Part shown: positions 49,997 through 61,239 of the stretch, piece after piece
Layout: each line of letters opens with the position of its first letter
Numbering within the stretch: the first letter of the stretch is position 1
NCBI GenBank assembly: GCA_003506435.1
Contig: DOAQ01000036.1
Span: forward strand, 381,312 to 445,311
Direction: 5' to 3'
DNA from: Prolixibacteraceae bacterium
Lineage (GTDB): Bacteria; Bacteroidota; Bacteroidia; Bacteroidales; Prolixibacteraceae
Length of the DNA stretch: 64,000 nucleotides
Made by a program: the position numbers and the translations under genes
The notes under the pieces: model-generated
The model's database searches: none
What the model saw: the letters and a program-made list of their open reading frames with translations, nothing else
Told to the model about the DNA's origin: nothing

Positions 49997-52900
49997 ATGA
50001 AACCAAACAAATCAGGCAATAGTTTAAATGAAGAAATTATGATTGTCGATGATGCTGTCGACAGTCTGAAACTTTTATCCAGTATACTGGAAAAAGCAGG
50101 GTATATGATACGTACTGCCGAACGCGGAGAACTTGCTTTATGCAGTATAAAATCGAAGCGGCCTTCGCTTGTTTTGCTTGATGTAATGATGCCTGAGATG
50201 GATGGCTTTGAGGTTTGCCGCCAGTTGAAAGCCGATGAAAAAAACCGCGATATTCCGGTAATTTTCATTAGTGCGCTGGATGATGAACAATCCAAAATCA
50301 CCGGTTTTAAGTCAGGAGGGGTCGATTATATTCCCAAACCTTTCCGGAAAGAAGAAGTTCTGGCAAGGGTCGGGGCCCATATCAACCTTTCCCGTTTGCA
50401 GCTTGAGCTAAAGAAAAAAAACGAAGAGCTTGAGAAGGAAATTATCGAAAGCAGGCAAAGCAAAGACCGATTCAAGAGCATGTTTGAGGATTCTGCCGTG
50501 GGCATGTCTGTTACGAATGCCGATGGTACTGTAAATATTAACAGGGCCTTTTGCGAAATACTTGGATATTCAGAGTTCGAATTGCAGAATAAGAAATGGC
50601 AGGAAATAACCCATCCCGATGATATTCAGAAAAATGAAGAAATAGTTACTTCCCTGTTGCAGGGAAAAGCGAAGCGCGTACGTTTTGAAAAACGGTATGT
50701 ACATAAAAACGGAAGTATAATTTGGGCCGATGTCAGTTCAATTTTGCACCGGGACGCCAATAACAATTCCGTCTACTTTATTACGAGTATCAGCGATATT
50801 ACACAGAGGAAACAGGCAGAATTTGCCCTGACAGAAAGCGAAGATATGTTCCGGAAACTGGCCGTGTCGACACCTATCGCTATTTGTATTTATCAGGATG
50901 ACCACTGGGTTTATACCAACCCTGCCGGAGAAAAACTGAGCGGTTATACTTTGGAAGAATATGGACAGATGTCCTTTTGGGAATTTGTAGCTCCTGAATA
51001 CCAGGAACTGATCAAAACCAAGGCTAAAGAACGTTTGACAGGCATAAGTACCAATAAAGGTTTTGAATTCAGGATAATCAGAAAAGATGGTCAGCCCCGA
51101 TGGGTGTACCTGAAAGGAAGTTTGATTACTTACAGGGGAAAACCGGCTGGCCTTATTTCTGTCATCGATATTACGGAGAAAAAGCAAATGGAAGATCAGC
51201 TTCGTCGGAGCGAGGAGTTTTACCGCTATTTGTTCGAGAACAACCCTGCGCCCATGTGGATATACGATCTGGACACCCTGTTGTTTTTGGAAGTAAACGA
51301 GGCGGCAGTTTTTCATTACGGGTATTCACGGAAGGAATTTCTGGATATGACATTGAAAGATATTCGCCCCGAAGAAGATATTGACCTGCTGATAGAAAAT
51401 ATTGAATCAGAAAACGATAAATTAAGCCGGTCGGGTTACTGGAGGCATCTGAAGAAAAACGGTGAAATTATTTATGTCGAAATTATTTCTCATTCCATTG
51501 TGTTTGAGGGAAAGTCAGCCCGTTTGGTCATTTCTTCCGACATTACGGAGCGGGTAAATACCCAACTGGAAATTCAAAAAGAAAAGCAACTATTGCGTAC
51601 CCTGATCGACAATTTACCAGTCAGCATTTATGTGAAAGATGCAGAATGCCGTAAAGTTGTGGCAAATCTTACAAATGTTGAGAGAATGGGATACACAGAT
51701 GAAGCTGAGGTCTTAGGAAAAACGGATTTGGAACTATATGAAGGCGAGATAGGTATACGCAGGTATAACGACGATTTATTGGTGGTTAAAAACGGGAAGC
51801 CGATCATAAATAAAGAAGAGTTTTTTATAAATCCTGATGGTAGTTGCCGTTGGTCATTGACTTCCAAAATTCCGCTTTTGGATATGCAAGGCAAAGTGAC
51901 TGGTATAGTAGGTATTGGCCGCGACATAACCGAACAGAAAAAAGCCAGCGAAACGATTCAAAAACTCTCGAAAGGTATAGAACAAAGCTCTTCTATCATT
52001 GTCATTACTGATATACAGGGGAATATTGAATATGTAAATCCGAAGTTTTTTGAGATAACCGGTTATACGCAAGAAGAGGTGATCGGGCAAAACCCGCGTA
52101 TCCTGAAATCAGGAGAAACGCCTGACGGAAAATACAAAGAACTTTGGGAAACCATTTCTTCCGGGGGGGTATGGCGCGGCGAATTCCATAACCGGAAGAA
52201 AAACGGCGAATTATACTGGGAATGGGCTACCATGACCTCGATAAAAAATGACAATGAGGAAATTACCAATTACATTGCCATTAAAGAAGACATCAGTCTT
52301 CGCAAACAAATGGAAACCGAACTGGTACTGGCCAAGGAGAAAGCAGAACAGAGCGACCGGTTGAAGTCTGCTTTTCTGGCTAATATGTCGCACGAAATAC
52401 GGACCCCCCTGAACAGTATTATCGGCTTCTCTGAACTTCTTACCGATCCTGGCTTTGATGAAGGGAAGAAGAAAGATTTTATCCGTTACATCGTCGGCAG
52501 CGGGAACAACCTGCTGAATATCATTAATGATATTATGGATATATCGAAGATCGAATCAGGCCAAATTGCGATCCATAAAACAAAGATACAAGTGTCGAAA
52601 TTTTTGGATGAAATCAGAGCTCTGCACATCATGAAAGTGGAAGAAAGACAGATCGGGTTTAGAAAATCCTGCCTTTGTTCCGGGTATGAAAATAACATTT
52701 TTGTATTAGCTGATAAAAACAGGTTGTTGCAGATTTTTAATAACCTGATCGGTAATGCGCTGAAATTTACTTCAGAAGGGTATATAGAGGTAGGGTGCAG
52801 GCCGGTTGGAAACGAAGTTGAGTTCCATGTGCAAGATACCGGGATCGGTATTTCAACAGAGTTTCATGATAAAATATTTGAACGCTTCAGGCAGGTTGAC

Positions 52901-53050
52901 TTTTCTACTAACCGAAAATTTGGGGGAAACGGGCTTGGCCTGGCCATTACAAAAAACCTTATAGAACTGATGGGTGGGAGAATCCGGGTTGAATCGGAAC
53001 CGGGCAAAGGGAGTACGTTTTATTTTACATTGCCAAGCTGTCAGTTATGA
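49997..53050 (+). CDS. receiver + five PAS + histidine kinase hybrid sensor
   Basis: A 1017-residue cytoplasmic protein. The N-terminal receiver domain (about 1-125) has the acidic pair D18/D19, phospho-acceptor Asp 62 in LLDVMMPEMDG and Lys 114. Five PAS domains follow (about 155-275, 280-400, 405-520, 525-650, 655-775), most closing with a DIT motif. The HisKA domain has His 799 in FLANMSHEIRTP, and the ATPase domain fills about 890-1015 (DTGIGI, GNGLGLAI). It is probably driven by a partner kinase through the receiver. It is the first gene of a run of kinases on this strand and starts after the argE terminator. Confidence 0.9.
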   Translation: MKPNKSGNSLNEEIMIVDDAVDSLKLLSSILEKAGYMIRTAERGELALCSIKSKRPSLVLLDVMMPEMDGFEVCRQLKADEKNRDIPVIFISALDDEQSKITGFKSGGVDYIPKPFRKEEVLARVGAHINLSRLQLELKKKNEELEKEIIESRQSKDRFKSMFEDSAVGMSVTNADGTVNINRAFCEILGYSEFELQNKKWQEITHPDDIQKNEEIVTSLLQGKAKRVRFEKRYVHKNGSIIWADVSSILHRDANNNSVYFITSISDITQRKQAEFALTESEDMFRKLAVSTPIAICIYQDDHWVYTNPAGEKLSGYTLEEYGQMSFWEFVAPEYQELIKTKAKERLTGISTNKGFEFRIIRKDGQPRWVYLKGSLITYRGKPAGLISVIDITEKKQMEDQLRRSEEFYRYLFENNPAPMWIYDLDTLLFLEVNEAAVFHYGYSRKEFLDMTLKDIRPEEDIDLLIENIESENDKLSRSGYWRHLKKNGEIIYVEIISHSIVFEGKSARLVISSDITERVNTQLEIQKEKQLLRTLIDNLPVSIYVKDAECRKVVANLTNVERMGYTDEAEVLGKTDLELYEGEIGIRRYNDDLLVVKNGKPIINKEEFFINPDGSCRWSLTSKIPLLDMQGKVTGIVGIGRDITEQKKASETIQKLSKGIEQSSSIIVITDIQGNIEYVNPKFFEITGYTQEEVIGQNPRILKSGETPDGKYKELWETISSGGVWRGEFHNRKKNGELYWEWATMTSIKNDNEEITNYIAIKEDISLRKQMETELVLAKEKAEQSDRLKSAFLANMSHEIRTPLNSIIGFSELLTDPGFDEGKKKDFIRYIVGSGNNLLNIINDIMDISKIESGQIAIHKTKIQVSKFLDEIRALHIMKVEERQIGFRKSCLCSGYENNIFVLADKNRLLQIFNNLIGNALKFTSEGYIEVGCRPVGNEVEFHVQDTGIGISTEFHDKIFERFRQVDFSTNRKFGGNGLGLAITKNLIELMGGRIRVESEPGKGSTFYFTLPSCQL

Positions 53051-53089
53051 TTACAGATAGCATCGGAAGACTTCAGAAAACAGTGATTG

Positions 53090-55942
53090 ATGCTGATTAT
53101 GGGAAAGACATCAAAGATAACGGGGGAGAAAATTGGAGTGGAAAAGATGAAGACAAAACAGCAAATCGAATTAAAACTGGCTTACAACCAGCTCAAAGAA
53201 TCGAATGAACGCATCCGATTCATTTTAGAGGCCACCAATACCGGTACCTGGGAGTGGAATGTTCAGACCGGAGAAACGGTTTTCAATGAGATATGGGCAC
53301 GGATGATCGGTTACACCCTTGAAGAACTGGGACCCACTACTATCGAAACATGGAGTAATCTCTGCCATCCCGGAGATTTAGAGATTGCAAAAGTTCAGCT
53401 CAATAAGTATTTCAATAAAGAAACAGATCAATACGAAACCGAATTCAGGTTAAAACATAAAAACGGGCATTGGGTTTGGGTCCTCGACCGGGGCAAAGTG
53501 TTGGTATGGACCGACGATGGAAAACCACTATGGATGCTGGGAACGCATCAGAACATTACCGAACGGAAGCTTGCCGAAGAAGCAATAAAGCTGGACGAAG
53601 CCAGGATGGAAAGCTTATTAAAGATAAACCAGTATCCGGCTGAAAATATCCAGAAACTTCTCGATTTTGCACTCGAAGAAGCCATTTCTCTCACCGGAAG
53701 CAAAATCGGTTATATTTACTTCTATAACGAAGAAAAAAAAGAATTCACTTTAAATACATGGTCGAGGGAAGTGATGCAACAATGCAACGTGGTTGAGCCT
53801 CAAACTATTTATGAATTAGACAAAACCGGTATTTGGGGCGAAGCTGTACGACAGAGGAAGCCCATTGTAGTTAACGATTTTACAGTGCCCGATCCATTAA
53901 AAAAAGGGACACCTCAAGGCCATGCACCACTGCACAAATTCCTGACTATTCCGGTTTTCAGCGAAAAACATATTGTTGCCGTAATTGGAGTAGCAAATAA
54001 ACCGGATAATTACAATGATTCGGATATCCGCCAGTTGAATTTAATGATGGATGCTGTATGGAAGATTGTACAACGGAAACAAACAGAGGAAGCATTAAAA
54101 GAAAGCGAAACGAAGTATCGAACACTATTCACGCAAATGAATGAAGGATTTGCACTTCATAAAGTTATTTACGATACAGCCCATCATGCTGTTGATTATA
54201 AGATTCTTGATATCAATCCCGTTTTCGAAAAACAAGTTGGTATTTCTGCCGAAAAAGCAAACGGTGCTTTGGCTACCGAATTGTATGGCGTTTCGTCGGC
54301 CCCTTATTTAGATATTTATGCACGAGTTGCTGAAACGGGCGAACATCAATTTTTCCAAACCTACTTTCCTCCGCTCGATCGTTCCTTTGAGATTTCGGTC
54401 TTTTCTCCGAAACAAGGTTTTTTTGCAACAGTGTTTTCCGACATTACCGAACGCAAGCAGGCAGAAGAGGCGCTAAAGAAAAGCGAAGAAATGTGGCGTT
54501 CCCTGGTTAAAACTATTCCTGATTATATTGCTCTTTATGACAATAAAGGCCAATATATCTTCCTGAACCATTTTGCTGAAGGTTTTTCATTGAAGGATAT
54601 AGAAGGAAAACATTACACCGATTTTTTGGCAGATGAGTCCAAAATTATTTATGAAAGGGCATTTGAAGAAGCAGAGCAAACAAGAACAACGCAATATATA
54701 GAATACAGTGCGTATGGAGATAACCATACTCTGAAAAATTATGAAAGCAACATCGTTCCGATATTTGAGGGTGAAAATTTAGTCAACATGTTGGTAATTG
54801 CCCGCGATATCACCCAGCGGAAACAGGCTGATGAGGAGTTGCGTGAAACTAAGGACTATCTGGAGAACCTGTTCAATTACGCAAACGCTCCAATTATTGT
54901 TTGGGACAGCAGCTTCCGTATCACCCAATTTAATAAGGCATTCGAACGAATATCGGGGCGGAGTGCATCAGAGGTAATTGGCAAGGAGGTCGATATTCTT
55001 TTCCCCTCTGTTACCAAAGATAAATCGCTGGGATACATCAAACAAACGAGTACCGGGGATCGCTGGGAAGTGATTGAAATTGAAATTGAGCAACTGGATG
55101 GCACAATTCATACATTATTGTGGAACTCCGCAGCTATTTATTCGTCTGACGGAAAAACATTGATTGCAACTATCGCCCAGGGACAGGACATTACAGAGCG
55201 TAAGAAGGCATTGGATGCACTCAAAGAAAGTGAAGTCCGTTTGCGTGAACTGAACGCAACCAAAGACAAGTTCTTCTCTATTATTTCGCATGACCTCCGA
55301 AACCCTGTTTCTTCTGTTTTGGACCTGACCCGGCTGATGGACGAAAGCATGGACGATTTTTCGCACGATGAGCTTCATTCATTAGTCCGTTCGCTTCATA
55401 AAACCACCCAATCGGCCTACAACCTGCTCGAAAACCTGCTCGAATGGTCGCGCCTGCAACAAGGGGTTATCCTTTTCAACCCACAGCCAATCATCCTGCA
55501 AAAAGAATTTTGGACTTTCGACGAATCAACTCTTGAAATGGCCCGTAAAAAATCAATCGGGCTGGACTTTGATTTTCCTGAAGATTTGAAGATTACTGCC
55601 GACCGGAATATGCTGCATTCCATTTTACGCAACCTGATCACCAATGCGATCAAATTTACCAGGCAAAATGGTTCGGTGAATGTTAATGTCCGGGTTGGCG
55701 ATGAGAACACAGTCCTGTTTGCGATAAAAGATACGGGAATTGGAATGAACTCCGAAAGGATCAATAAACTGTTCCGCATCGACACCAATGTGAGCCGCCC
55801 GGGAACCGAAGGGGAAGCCAGTTCTGGACTGGGACTTATTCTTTGTAAAGAATTTATTGAAAAGCATGGCGGTAAAATATGGGCCGAAAGTGAACCGGAA
55901 AAAGGGAGTACATTTTATTTTACGATTACACAAAGCTTATAG
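53090..55942 (+). CDS. PAS-GAF-PAS histidine kinase
   Basis: A 950-residue soluble kinase. The order is PAS (about 40-155, ending NITERK), a GAF domain (about 170-325, LLDFALEEAISLTGSKIGYIYF), three more PAS domains, the HisKA domain with His 734 in FFSIISHDLRNP, and the ATPase domain (DTGIGM, SSGLGLILCKEF). The last 220 residues are very like those of the next kinase, and identical DNA runs show a recent tandem duplication. The start is uncertain: ATG codons at 53090, 53099 and 53147 are all in frame. Confidence 0.88.
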   Translation: MLIMGKTSKITGEKIGVEKMKTKQQIELKLAYNQLKESNERIRFILEATNTGTWEWNVQTGETVFNEIWARMIGYTLEELGPTTIETWSNLCHPGDLEIAKVQLNKYFNKETDQYETEFRLKHKNGHWVWVLDRGKVLVWTDDGKPLWMLGTHQNITERKLAEEAIKLDEARMESLLKINQYPAENIQKLLDFALEEAISLTGSKIGYIYFYNEEKKEFTLNTWSREVMQQCNVVEPQTIYELDKTGIWGEAVRQRKPIVVNDFTVPDPLKKGTPQGHAPLHKFLTIPVFSEKHIVAVIGVANKPDNYNDSDIRQLNLMMDAVWKIVQRKQTEEALKESETKYRTLFTQMNEGFALHKVIYDTAHHAVDYKILDINPVFEKQVGISAEKANGALATELYGVSSAPYLDIYARVAETGEHQFFQTYFPPLDRSFEISVFSPKQGFFATVFSDITERKQAEEALKKSEEMWRSLVKTIPDYIALYDNKGQYIFLNHFAEGFSLKDIEGKHYTDFLADESKIIYERAFEEAEQTRTTQYIEYSAYGDNHTLKNYESNIVPIFEGENLVNMLVIARDITQRKQADEELRETKDYLENLFNYANAPIIVWDSSFRITQFNKAFERISGRSASEVIGKEVDILFPSVTKDKSLGYIKQTSTGDRWEVIEIEIEQLDGTIHTLLWNSAAIYSSDGKTLIATIAQGQDITERKKALDALKESEVRLRELNATKDKFFSIISHDLRNPVSSVLDLTRLMDESMDDFSHDELHSLVRSLHKTTQSAYNLLENLLEWSRLQQGVILFNPQPIILQKEFWTFDESTLEMARKKSIGLDFDFPEDLKITADRNMLHSILRNLITNAIKFTRQNGSVNVNVRVGDENTVLFAIKDTGIGMNSERINKLFRIDTNVSRPGTEGEASSGLGLILCKEFIEKHGGKIWAESEPEKGSTFYFTITQSL

Positions 55943-55964
55943 ACAATGCAATATAGTTTATACT

Positions 55965-58352
55965 ATGGCAAAAAATAAAAGAACTGAAGAGCAGAAACCC
56001 CGGGAGACTGAACCACACAATGAAAATGATGGTTCACAACGGGAAAGTGAAGAGATATTTCGGATCATATTCGAGAACAGCTCTACCGCCATTGCAATTA
56101 TGGAGGCCGATACCACTATTTCGATGGTTAATAATGCCTATTGTGAATTGAGTGGTTATTCGAAAGAAGAAATAATTGGCACAAGCTGGACAAAACTTGT
56201 TTTTCCCGATGACCTTGAACGAATCAAGGAATATAACAGGCGAAGGTTTATCAATCCGGCAGATGCCCCCAATAAATACGAGTTTAGGTTTATGGCAAGA
56301 GATGGGGCAATACGCCACGGCTTGTTATCTGTATCATTGATCGGGTCGGGTAAAAAAATCATCACCTCATATCTCGACATTACAGAGCAAAAACGGGCAG
56401 AAGAAGCGCTGCTCCATAGCGAAGCTCTTCTGGATACATTGATTCAAACAATTCCGGACCTTATCTGGCTAAAAAATACCGATGGTGTTTTTCTCTCCTG
56501 CAATACGATGTTCGAACGTTTTTTTGGTGCTAAGAAATCCGAAATCATTGGGAAAACCGACTACGATTTTATCGACCGTGAACTTGCCGATTCTTTTCGG
56601 GAATACGACCGTTTAGCGATGGCAAAGGGCGCCCCGTCAAACAATGAAGAATGGGTCACCTTCAACGATGATGGGCATCGTGCTTTATTGGATACCATCA
56701 AAACGCCAATGTACAATTCAGAAGGAAAGCTAATCGGCATATTGGGTATTGCCCGCGATATCACCGAGCGCGAACTCTCAAGGCAAACGCTCGCCGACAG
56801 AGATGCCCGTTTCCGGATGGAGTTGGAGATGGAGCTTGCCGAACGTAGAAAAAGCCAGATGAAACTTGAAACCTCCAATATCTTATTGACTGCTATTCTC
56901 GAAAGTTCCCCGAATGTGATTGTTTTCGCACTGGATAAAAATTACCGATACCTGACTTTCAACAAAAAGCACAAGGAAATCATGCAATTAATATGGGGAA
57001 AGGAGATAACTCCCGGAATGAGCATGCTGGAGATTATTAGTAACCTGGCCGACAAAGAAAAGGCCAGAATAAATTTTAACCGGGCATTTGCAGGTGAGAG
57101 CTTCGATTTGATCGAAGAATATGGAGATGAAGCTTTGACTCGTCAATATTGGCAAAATTTCTATTCGCCTATACGTTCGGTTGATGGCGAAATTATAGGA
57201 ATAACTTGCTATGTATTGGATATTTCGGAGCAAAAACGGATAGAAGAAGCACTAAAACAAAGTGAGCTGAAATATCGCACAATCGTTAATTCGACCAGTG
57301 AAGCCATTTTTATTTTCGATCCTCAAACGGGTAGTATCATCGACTGTAATCAGGCTGCATCCAACATGTATGGTTTGACAAAAGAAGAATTTCTGCGTGC
57401 AAAAATCAGCGATATTGGTGCTTCCAATGAGGATTATATACGCGGGAAGATTTTGGAAAGGATAAAAGCGGCTATAAGGTCTGAGGATATTACTTATGAA
57501 TGGAAGGGGAAACGAAAAAACAACGAGATATTCTGGAGTGAGGTAAGCCTTAATGAATCGGTTATCGGCGGAGAAGAACGGATTATTGCTGTGATAAGAG
57601 ATGTTGAGGAACGGAAAAAAATGGAAACCGAAATCCTTCAACGCGAAGCCGAGCTGAATGAACTCAATGCTGCCAAAGACAAGTTCTTCTCCATTATTTC
57701 ACACGACCTTCGCAGCCCGTTCGCTTCTATCATTGGACTGGCCGAACTGATGGATGATAATTTTGCAGACCTTTCAACCGATAAGCTTCATGAGTATGCC
57801 CGGTCGATCAATAAAACAGCCCAATCGACCTATCGCCTGCTCGAAAATCTGCTCGAATGGTCGCGTTTGCAACAAGGGGTTATCCCTTTCAACCCACAGC
57901 CAATCAACTTAAAAGAAGAATTTGGGACTTTCGATGATTCGATGGTTGAAATAGCCCGCAAAAAATCGATTACGCTTGATGTTGATATTCCTGAAGGGTT
58001 GCAAGTTACCGCCGACCGGAATATGCTGCATTCCATTTTGCGCAACCTGGTCACCAATGCTATTAAATTCACCAGGCAAAATGGCTCGGTGAACGTCTGT
58101 GCCCGATCTAAAGATGGAAACATCGTTCTGTTTACGATAAAAGATACCGGGATTGGAATGGACTCCGAAAGGATCAGTAAGCTGTTCCGCATCGATACAA
58201 ATGTCAGCCGCCCGGGGACCGACGGGGAAGCCAGTTCGGGCCTGGGGCTTATCCTTTGTAAAGAATTTGTTGAAAAGCAGGGTGGTACAATTTGGGTCGA
58301 AAGCGGAGAGGGCATGGGGAGTATATTTTATTTCACGATACCTCAGGGTTAA
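55965..58352 (+). CDS. PAS histidine kinase, paralogue of the preceding gene
   Basis: The ATG at 55965 (22 bases after the previous stop) gives 795 residues. The longer frame overlapping the previous gene is rejected. Four PAS domains (about 30-145, 150-270, 300-425, 430-550) lead to HisKA His 580 in FFSIISHDLRSP and an ATPase domain ending at the C-terminus. The kinase core matches that of 53090-55942 (shared LLENLLEWSRLQQGVI and RIDTNVSRPGT stretches), whereas the PAS parts differ, so the pair has kept its output and changed its input. Confidence 0.88.
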   Translation: MAKNKRTEEQKPRETEPHNENDGSQRESEEIFRIIFENSSTAIAIMEADTTISMVNNAYCELSGYSKEEIIGTSWTKLVFPDDLERIKEYNRRRFINPADAPNKYEFRFMARDGAIRHGLLSVSLIGSGKKIITSYLDITEQKRAEEALLHSEALLDTLIQTIPDLIWLKNTDGVFLSCNTMFERFFGAKKSEIIGKTDYDFIDRELADSFREYDRLAMAKGAPSNNEEWVTFNDDGHRALLDTIKTPMYNSEGKLIGILGIARDITERELSRQTLADRDARFRMELEMELAERRKSQMKLETSNILLTAILESSPNVIVFALDKNYRYLTFNKKHKEIMQLIWGKEITPGMSMLEIISNLADKEKARINFNRAFAGESFDLIEEYGDEALTRQYWQNFYSPIRSVDGEIIGITCYVLDISEQKRIEEALKQSELKYRTIVNSTSEAIFIFDPQTGSIIDCNQAASNMYGLTKEEFLRAKISDIGASNEDYIRGKILERIKAAIRSEDITYEWKGKRKNNEIFWSEVSLNESVIGGEERIIAVIRDVEERKKMETEILQREAELNELNAAKDKFFSIISHDLRSPFASIIGLAELMDDNFADLSTDKLHEYARSINKTAQSTYRLLENLLEWSRLQQGVIPFNPQPINLKEEFGTFDDSMVEIARKKSITLDVDIPEGLQVTADRNMLHSILRNLVTNAIKFTRQNGSVNVCARSKDGNIVLFTIKDTGIGMDSERISKLFRIDTNVSRPGTDGEASSGLGLILCKEFVEKQGGTIWVESGEGMGSIFYFTIPQG

Positions 58353-58375
58353 TCGTAATAAAAAGAAACAGAGAG

Positions 58376-61219
58376 ATGAAAAAAATAGCAGATAAAATAA
58401 GATCGTTGCTGTCACAAAACTTAGAAAAGGGAATATTTGAAAATAAAATTTTCAGCATAGTCACTTTTGTAGTTACCATTACTTGTTTTGTCGCAGTGAT
58501 TATGAATCTCTTCGTTGGCAGCTATCTTATTATGAACCTGATCCTTGGTCTGTTTGGATTTTCATTTGGGATTCTTTTTTATTTATCATTTTTTCGGGGA
58601 ATCACTCGACCATTGATCATTCCTTTTCAAATTCTGGTCATTCTGGCTTTAATATTAAGTTGGTTTCATTTTCAGGGAATTGAAGGGTCAACAGCAATGT
58701 TCTTCTTTCCGGCCATATTCTTAATAATTTACACATATTCAGGAAAGAAATACTGGATTATATTAATCAGTTTTATTTCCGTTGTAATCGGGCTCACAGC
58801 GATACATTATCTTTACCCCGAATGGGTACTTTCCTATGTCAATGAGGAATTGAGGATAATCGATTTATTCGTTAGTTTCGTTATTACCCTTTTTATAATG
58901 GGATTTGCAACTATAATCCTGAAAAAGAATTTCGACCTTGAACGTTCCAAAACACAACAGAAGAACAGGGAGTTGGAAATATCCGAAGCACGTTTCAGGG
59001 ATATTGCAATGAGTAGTGGCGACTGGATTTGGGAGATAGATGCCAATAGTGTATATACCTTTTGTTCTGAGAAAGTAGAGGATATCCTTGGTTATTCCCC
59101 AAATGAAATGATTGGAAAAACACCTTTCGATTTCATGCCTGAAACCGAAACGGGTAAAGTAAGAGATGAATTTTTGCAGATCGTCAGGGAACAGAAACCT
59201 TTCAGAAATCTGGAAAACTGGAATATTACCAAAACAGGTCGGCTTATATGTGCCTTAACCAGCGGTGTCCCGGTTATTGATGGTCAGGGAAATCTGGTAG
59301 GTTACCGGGGTACTGATACAGATATTACAGAACGCAAGCGGGCGGAGGAAGCGCTGAATCATTCTCATAATTTGATGCACTACATTATTGAGCACAGCAA
59401 TGGTGGTATAGCTGTTCACGACCGCGATATGAAATATATCTATGTCAGTCAGCGGTATCTTGACGAATACAAAGTGAAAGAGAGAGATATTATTGGCCGA
59501 CACCATTACGATATATTCCCTGATTTACCACAAAAATGGAGAGATGTACATCAGAAAGCTCTGGCTGGTGAAGTATCCAGCGCTGATAACGACCCGTATG
59601 TACGCGAAGACGGGAGCGTCGAATGGACACGCTGGGAATGCCGTCCGTGGTACGAGTCTGACGGTACAATTGGCGGCATCATTGTTTATACGGAAGTTAT
59701 TACTGAACGTAAACATGCAGAATTGGCTCTGAGTGAAAGCGAGAGTCGTTTCGATCAGTTGGCTGAGCATAGCCGGACCATTGCCTGGGAAATCAATAAA
59801 GATGGCCTTTTTACATATATTAGCCATGTTGCTGAACAACTATTGGGATACAGCACTGAAGAAATGATAGGGAAAAAGTATTTTTATGACTTTGCGCCGG
59901 AACAGGAGAGGGAATTCATAAAATCAGCCGCATCAGCGGCATTCAACAGAAAGGATTCTTTCATTGATTTTGAAAACCTGGTAGAAACAAAAGACGGCCA
60001 TTCAATATGGTTTGCTGTTAACGGTTTTCCGATACTTGATGCAGATAATCGATTGATTGGCTATCGCGGGTCAATTACTGATATTACCAAGCGAAAGCAA
60101 ACCGAGGAGGCGCTTATAAAAAGCTATGAATTGCTCACGAAACTGGCAGAACAAGTACCGGGTGTGATATACCAATACCGGTTGTACCCCGATGGAAAGT
60201 CTTACTTTCCTTACTCAAGCATGGGCATGATGGATATTTATGGCGTAACACCCGAAGAAGTACGGGAAGATGCCACTCCTGTTTTCGGGCGGCTGCATCC
60301 TGATGATCTCGACCATATCGTATCTTCCATTAATGAATCGGCGCGTACGCAACAACTATACCACAGCGAATTTCGGGTTATTCTCCCGGGGCAGGGTGTC
60401 CGCTGGCGTTTATGTGATGCCAAACCGGAGCGAATGGAGGACGGAAGCACTTTATGGTATGGAATCATTTCAGATATAACGGAACGGAAGCAGGCAGAGG
60501 CAGAACTGCTTGAAGCAAAAAAAAGAGCCGAAGAATCGGACCGGCTAAAATCAGCTTTTTTGGCCAACATGAGCCACGAAATACGCACCCCGATGAATTC
60601 TATCATGGGGTTTGCCAGCCTGCTTCCCGAAGAGGAATCGAAGGAACTGATAACAAAATATTCCCAAATCATCGTTCAGAATTCGGAACAATTGGTAAAT
60701 CTTATCGACGGGATTGTGCTGTATTCAAAACTTCAAACCAATATGGTTCCCCTGCGCAACAGTAAAATTAAGATCATGGATGTTTTCCGCGACATACAAC
60801 TTTCGTTTCAATTGGATTCCATTCAAAAGGGAGTTGAATTAACCGTCGACTGTGACGAAACCTACGATTGGATGCTCACCACTGATTATGACAAACTAAG
60901 ACAAATAATAGCCAATCTGGTATCCAATGCGTTTAAATATACACAGCAGGGGTGCATATCAATAGGATATAAACAAACAGAATCGCTGTTCCAATTTTTC
61001 GTGAAAGATACCGGCATTGGAATTCCACAGGAAGAACTTGTCTACGTTTTTGATCGATTTTTCAGAGGAAGCAATATTGATGAATCAATCGCGCGGGGAA
61101 CCGGGCTGGGTTTAAGCATAGTCAAAGAATTAGTTCACCTGCTGGGCGGCCGGATATGGGTCGAGAGCGAAATGAATAAAGGATCGACTTTTTATTTTAC
61201 CATACCTTGCGAAAATTAA
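58376..61219 (+). CDS. membrane-bound PAS histidine kinase
   Basis: The ATG at 58376 gives 947 residues. About six membrane helices fill residues 20-190, with short loops and no large periplasmic domain, suggesting that signals come from the membrane itself or from the PAS domains. Four PAS domains (about 215-335, 340-460, 465-585, 590-705) follow. HisKA His 734 is in FLANMSHEIRTPMNS, and the ATPase domain is at the C-terminus (DTGIGIP, GTGLGLSIV). Its core is closer to that of the first kinase in the row than to the duplicated pair. The B12-binding gene follows by 20 bases. Confidence 0.9.
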   Translation: MKKIADKIRSLLSQNLEKGIFENKIFSIVTFVVTITCFVAVIMNLFVGSYLIMNLILGLFGFSFGILFYLSFFRGITRPLIIPFQILVILALILSWFHFQGIEGSTAMFFFPAIFLIIYTYSGKKYWIILISFISVVIGLTAIHYLYPEWVLSYVNEELRIIDLFVSFVITLFIMGFATIILKKNFDLERSKTQQKNRELEISEARFRDIAMSSGDWIWEIDANSVYTFCSEKVEDILGYSPNEMIGKTPFDFMPETETGKVRDEFLQIVREQKPFRNLENWNITKTGRLICALTSGVPVIDGQGNLVGYRGTDTDITERKRAEEALNHSHNLMHYIIEHSNGGIAVHDRDMKYIYVSQRYLDEYKVKERDIIGRHHYDIFPDLPQKWRDVHQKALAGEVSSADNDPYVREDGSVEWTRWECRPWYESDGTIGGIIVYTEVITERKHAELALSESESRFDQLAEHSRTIAWEINKDGLFTYISHVAEQLLGYSTEEMIGKKYFYDFAPEQEREFIKSAASAAFNRKDSFIDFENLVETKDGHSIWFAVNGFPILDADNRLIGYRGSITDITKRKQTEEALIKSYELLTKLAEQVPGVIYQYRLYPDGKSYFPYSSMGMMDIYGVTPEEVREDATPVFGRLHPDDLDHIVSSINESARTQQLYHSEFRVILPGQGVRWRLCDAKPERMEDGSTLWYGIISDITERKQAEAELLEAKKRAEESDRLKSAFLANMSHEIRTPMNSIMGFASLLPEEESKELITKYSQIIVQNSEQLVNLIDGIVLYSKLQTNMVPLRNSKIKIMDVFRDIQLSFQLDSIQKGVELTVDCDETYDWMLTTDYDKLRQIIANLVSNAFKYTQQGCISIGYKQTESLFQFFVKDTGIGIPQEELVYVFDRFFRGSNIDESIARGTGLGLSIVKELVHLLGGRIWVESEMNKGSTFYFTIPCEN

Positions 61220-61239
61220 ACCATTTTTTACCGAAGCCA

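Noticed and set aside
57830..58315. 161-codon minus-strand frame opposite the third kinase, with a similar frame at 55417-55788
   Set aside because: The similarity between the two antisense frames is explained by the duplicated kinase cores on the plus strand.
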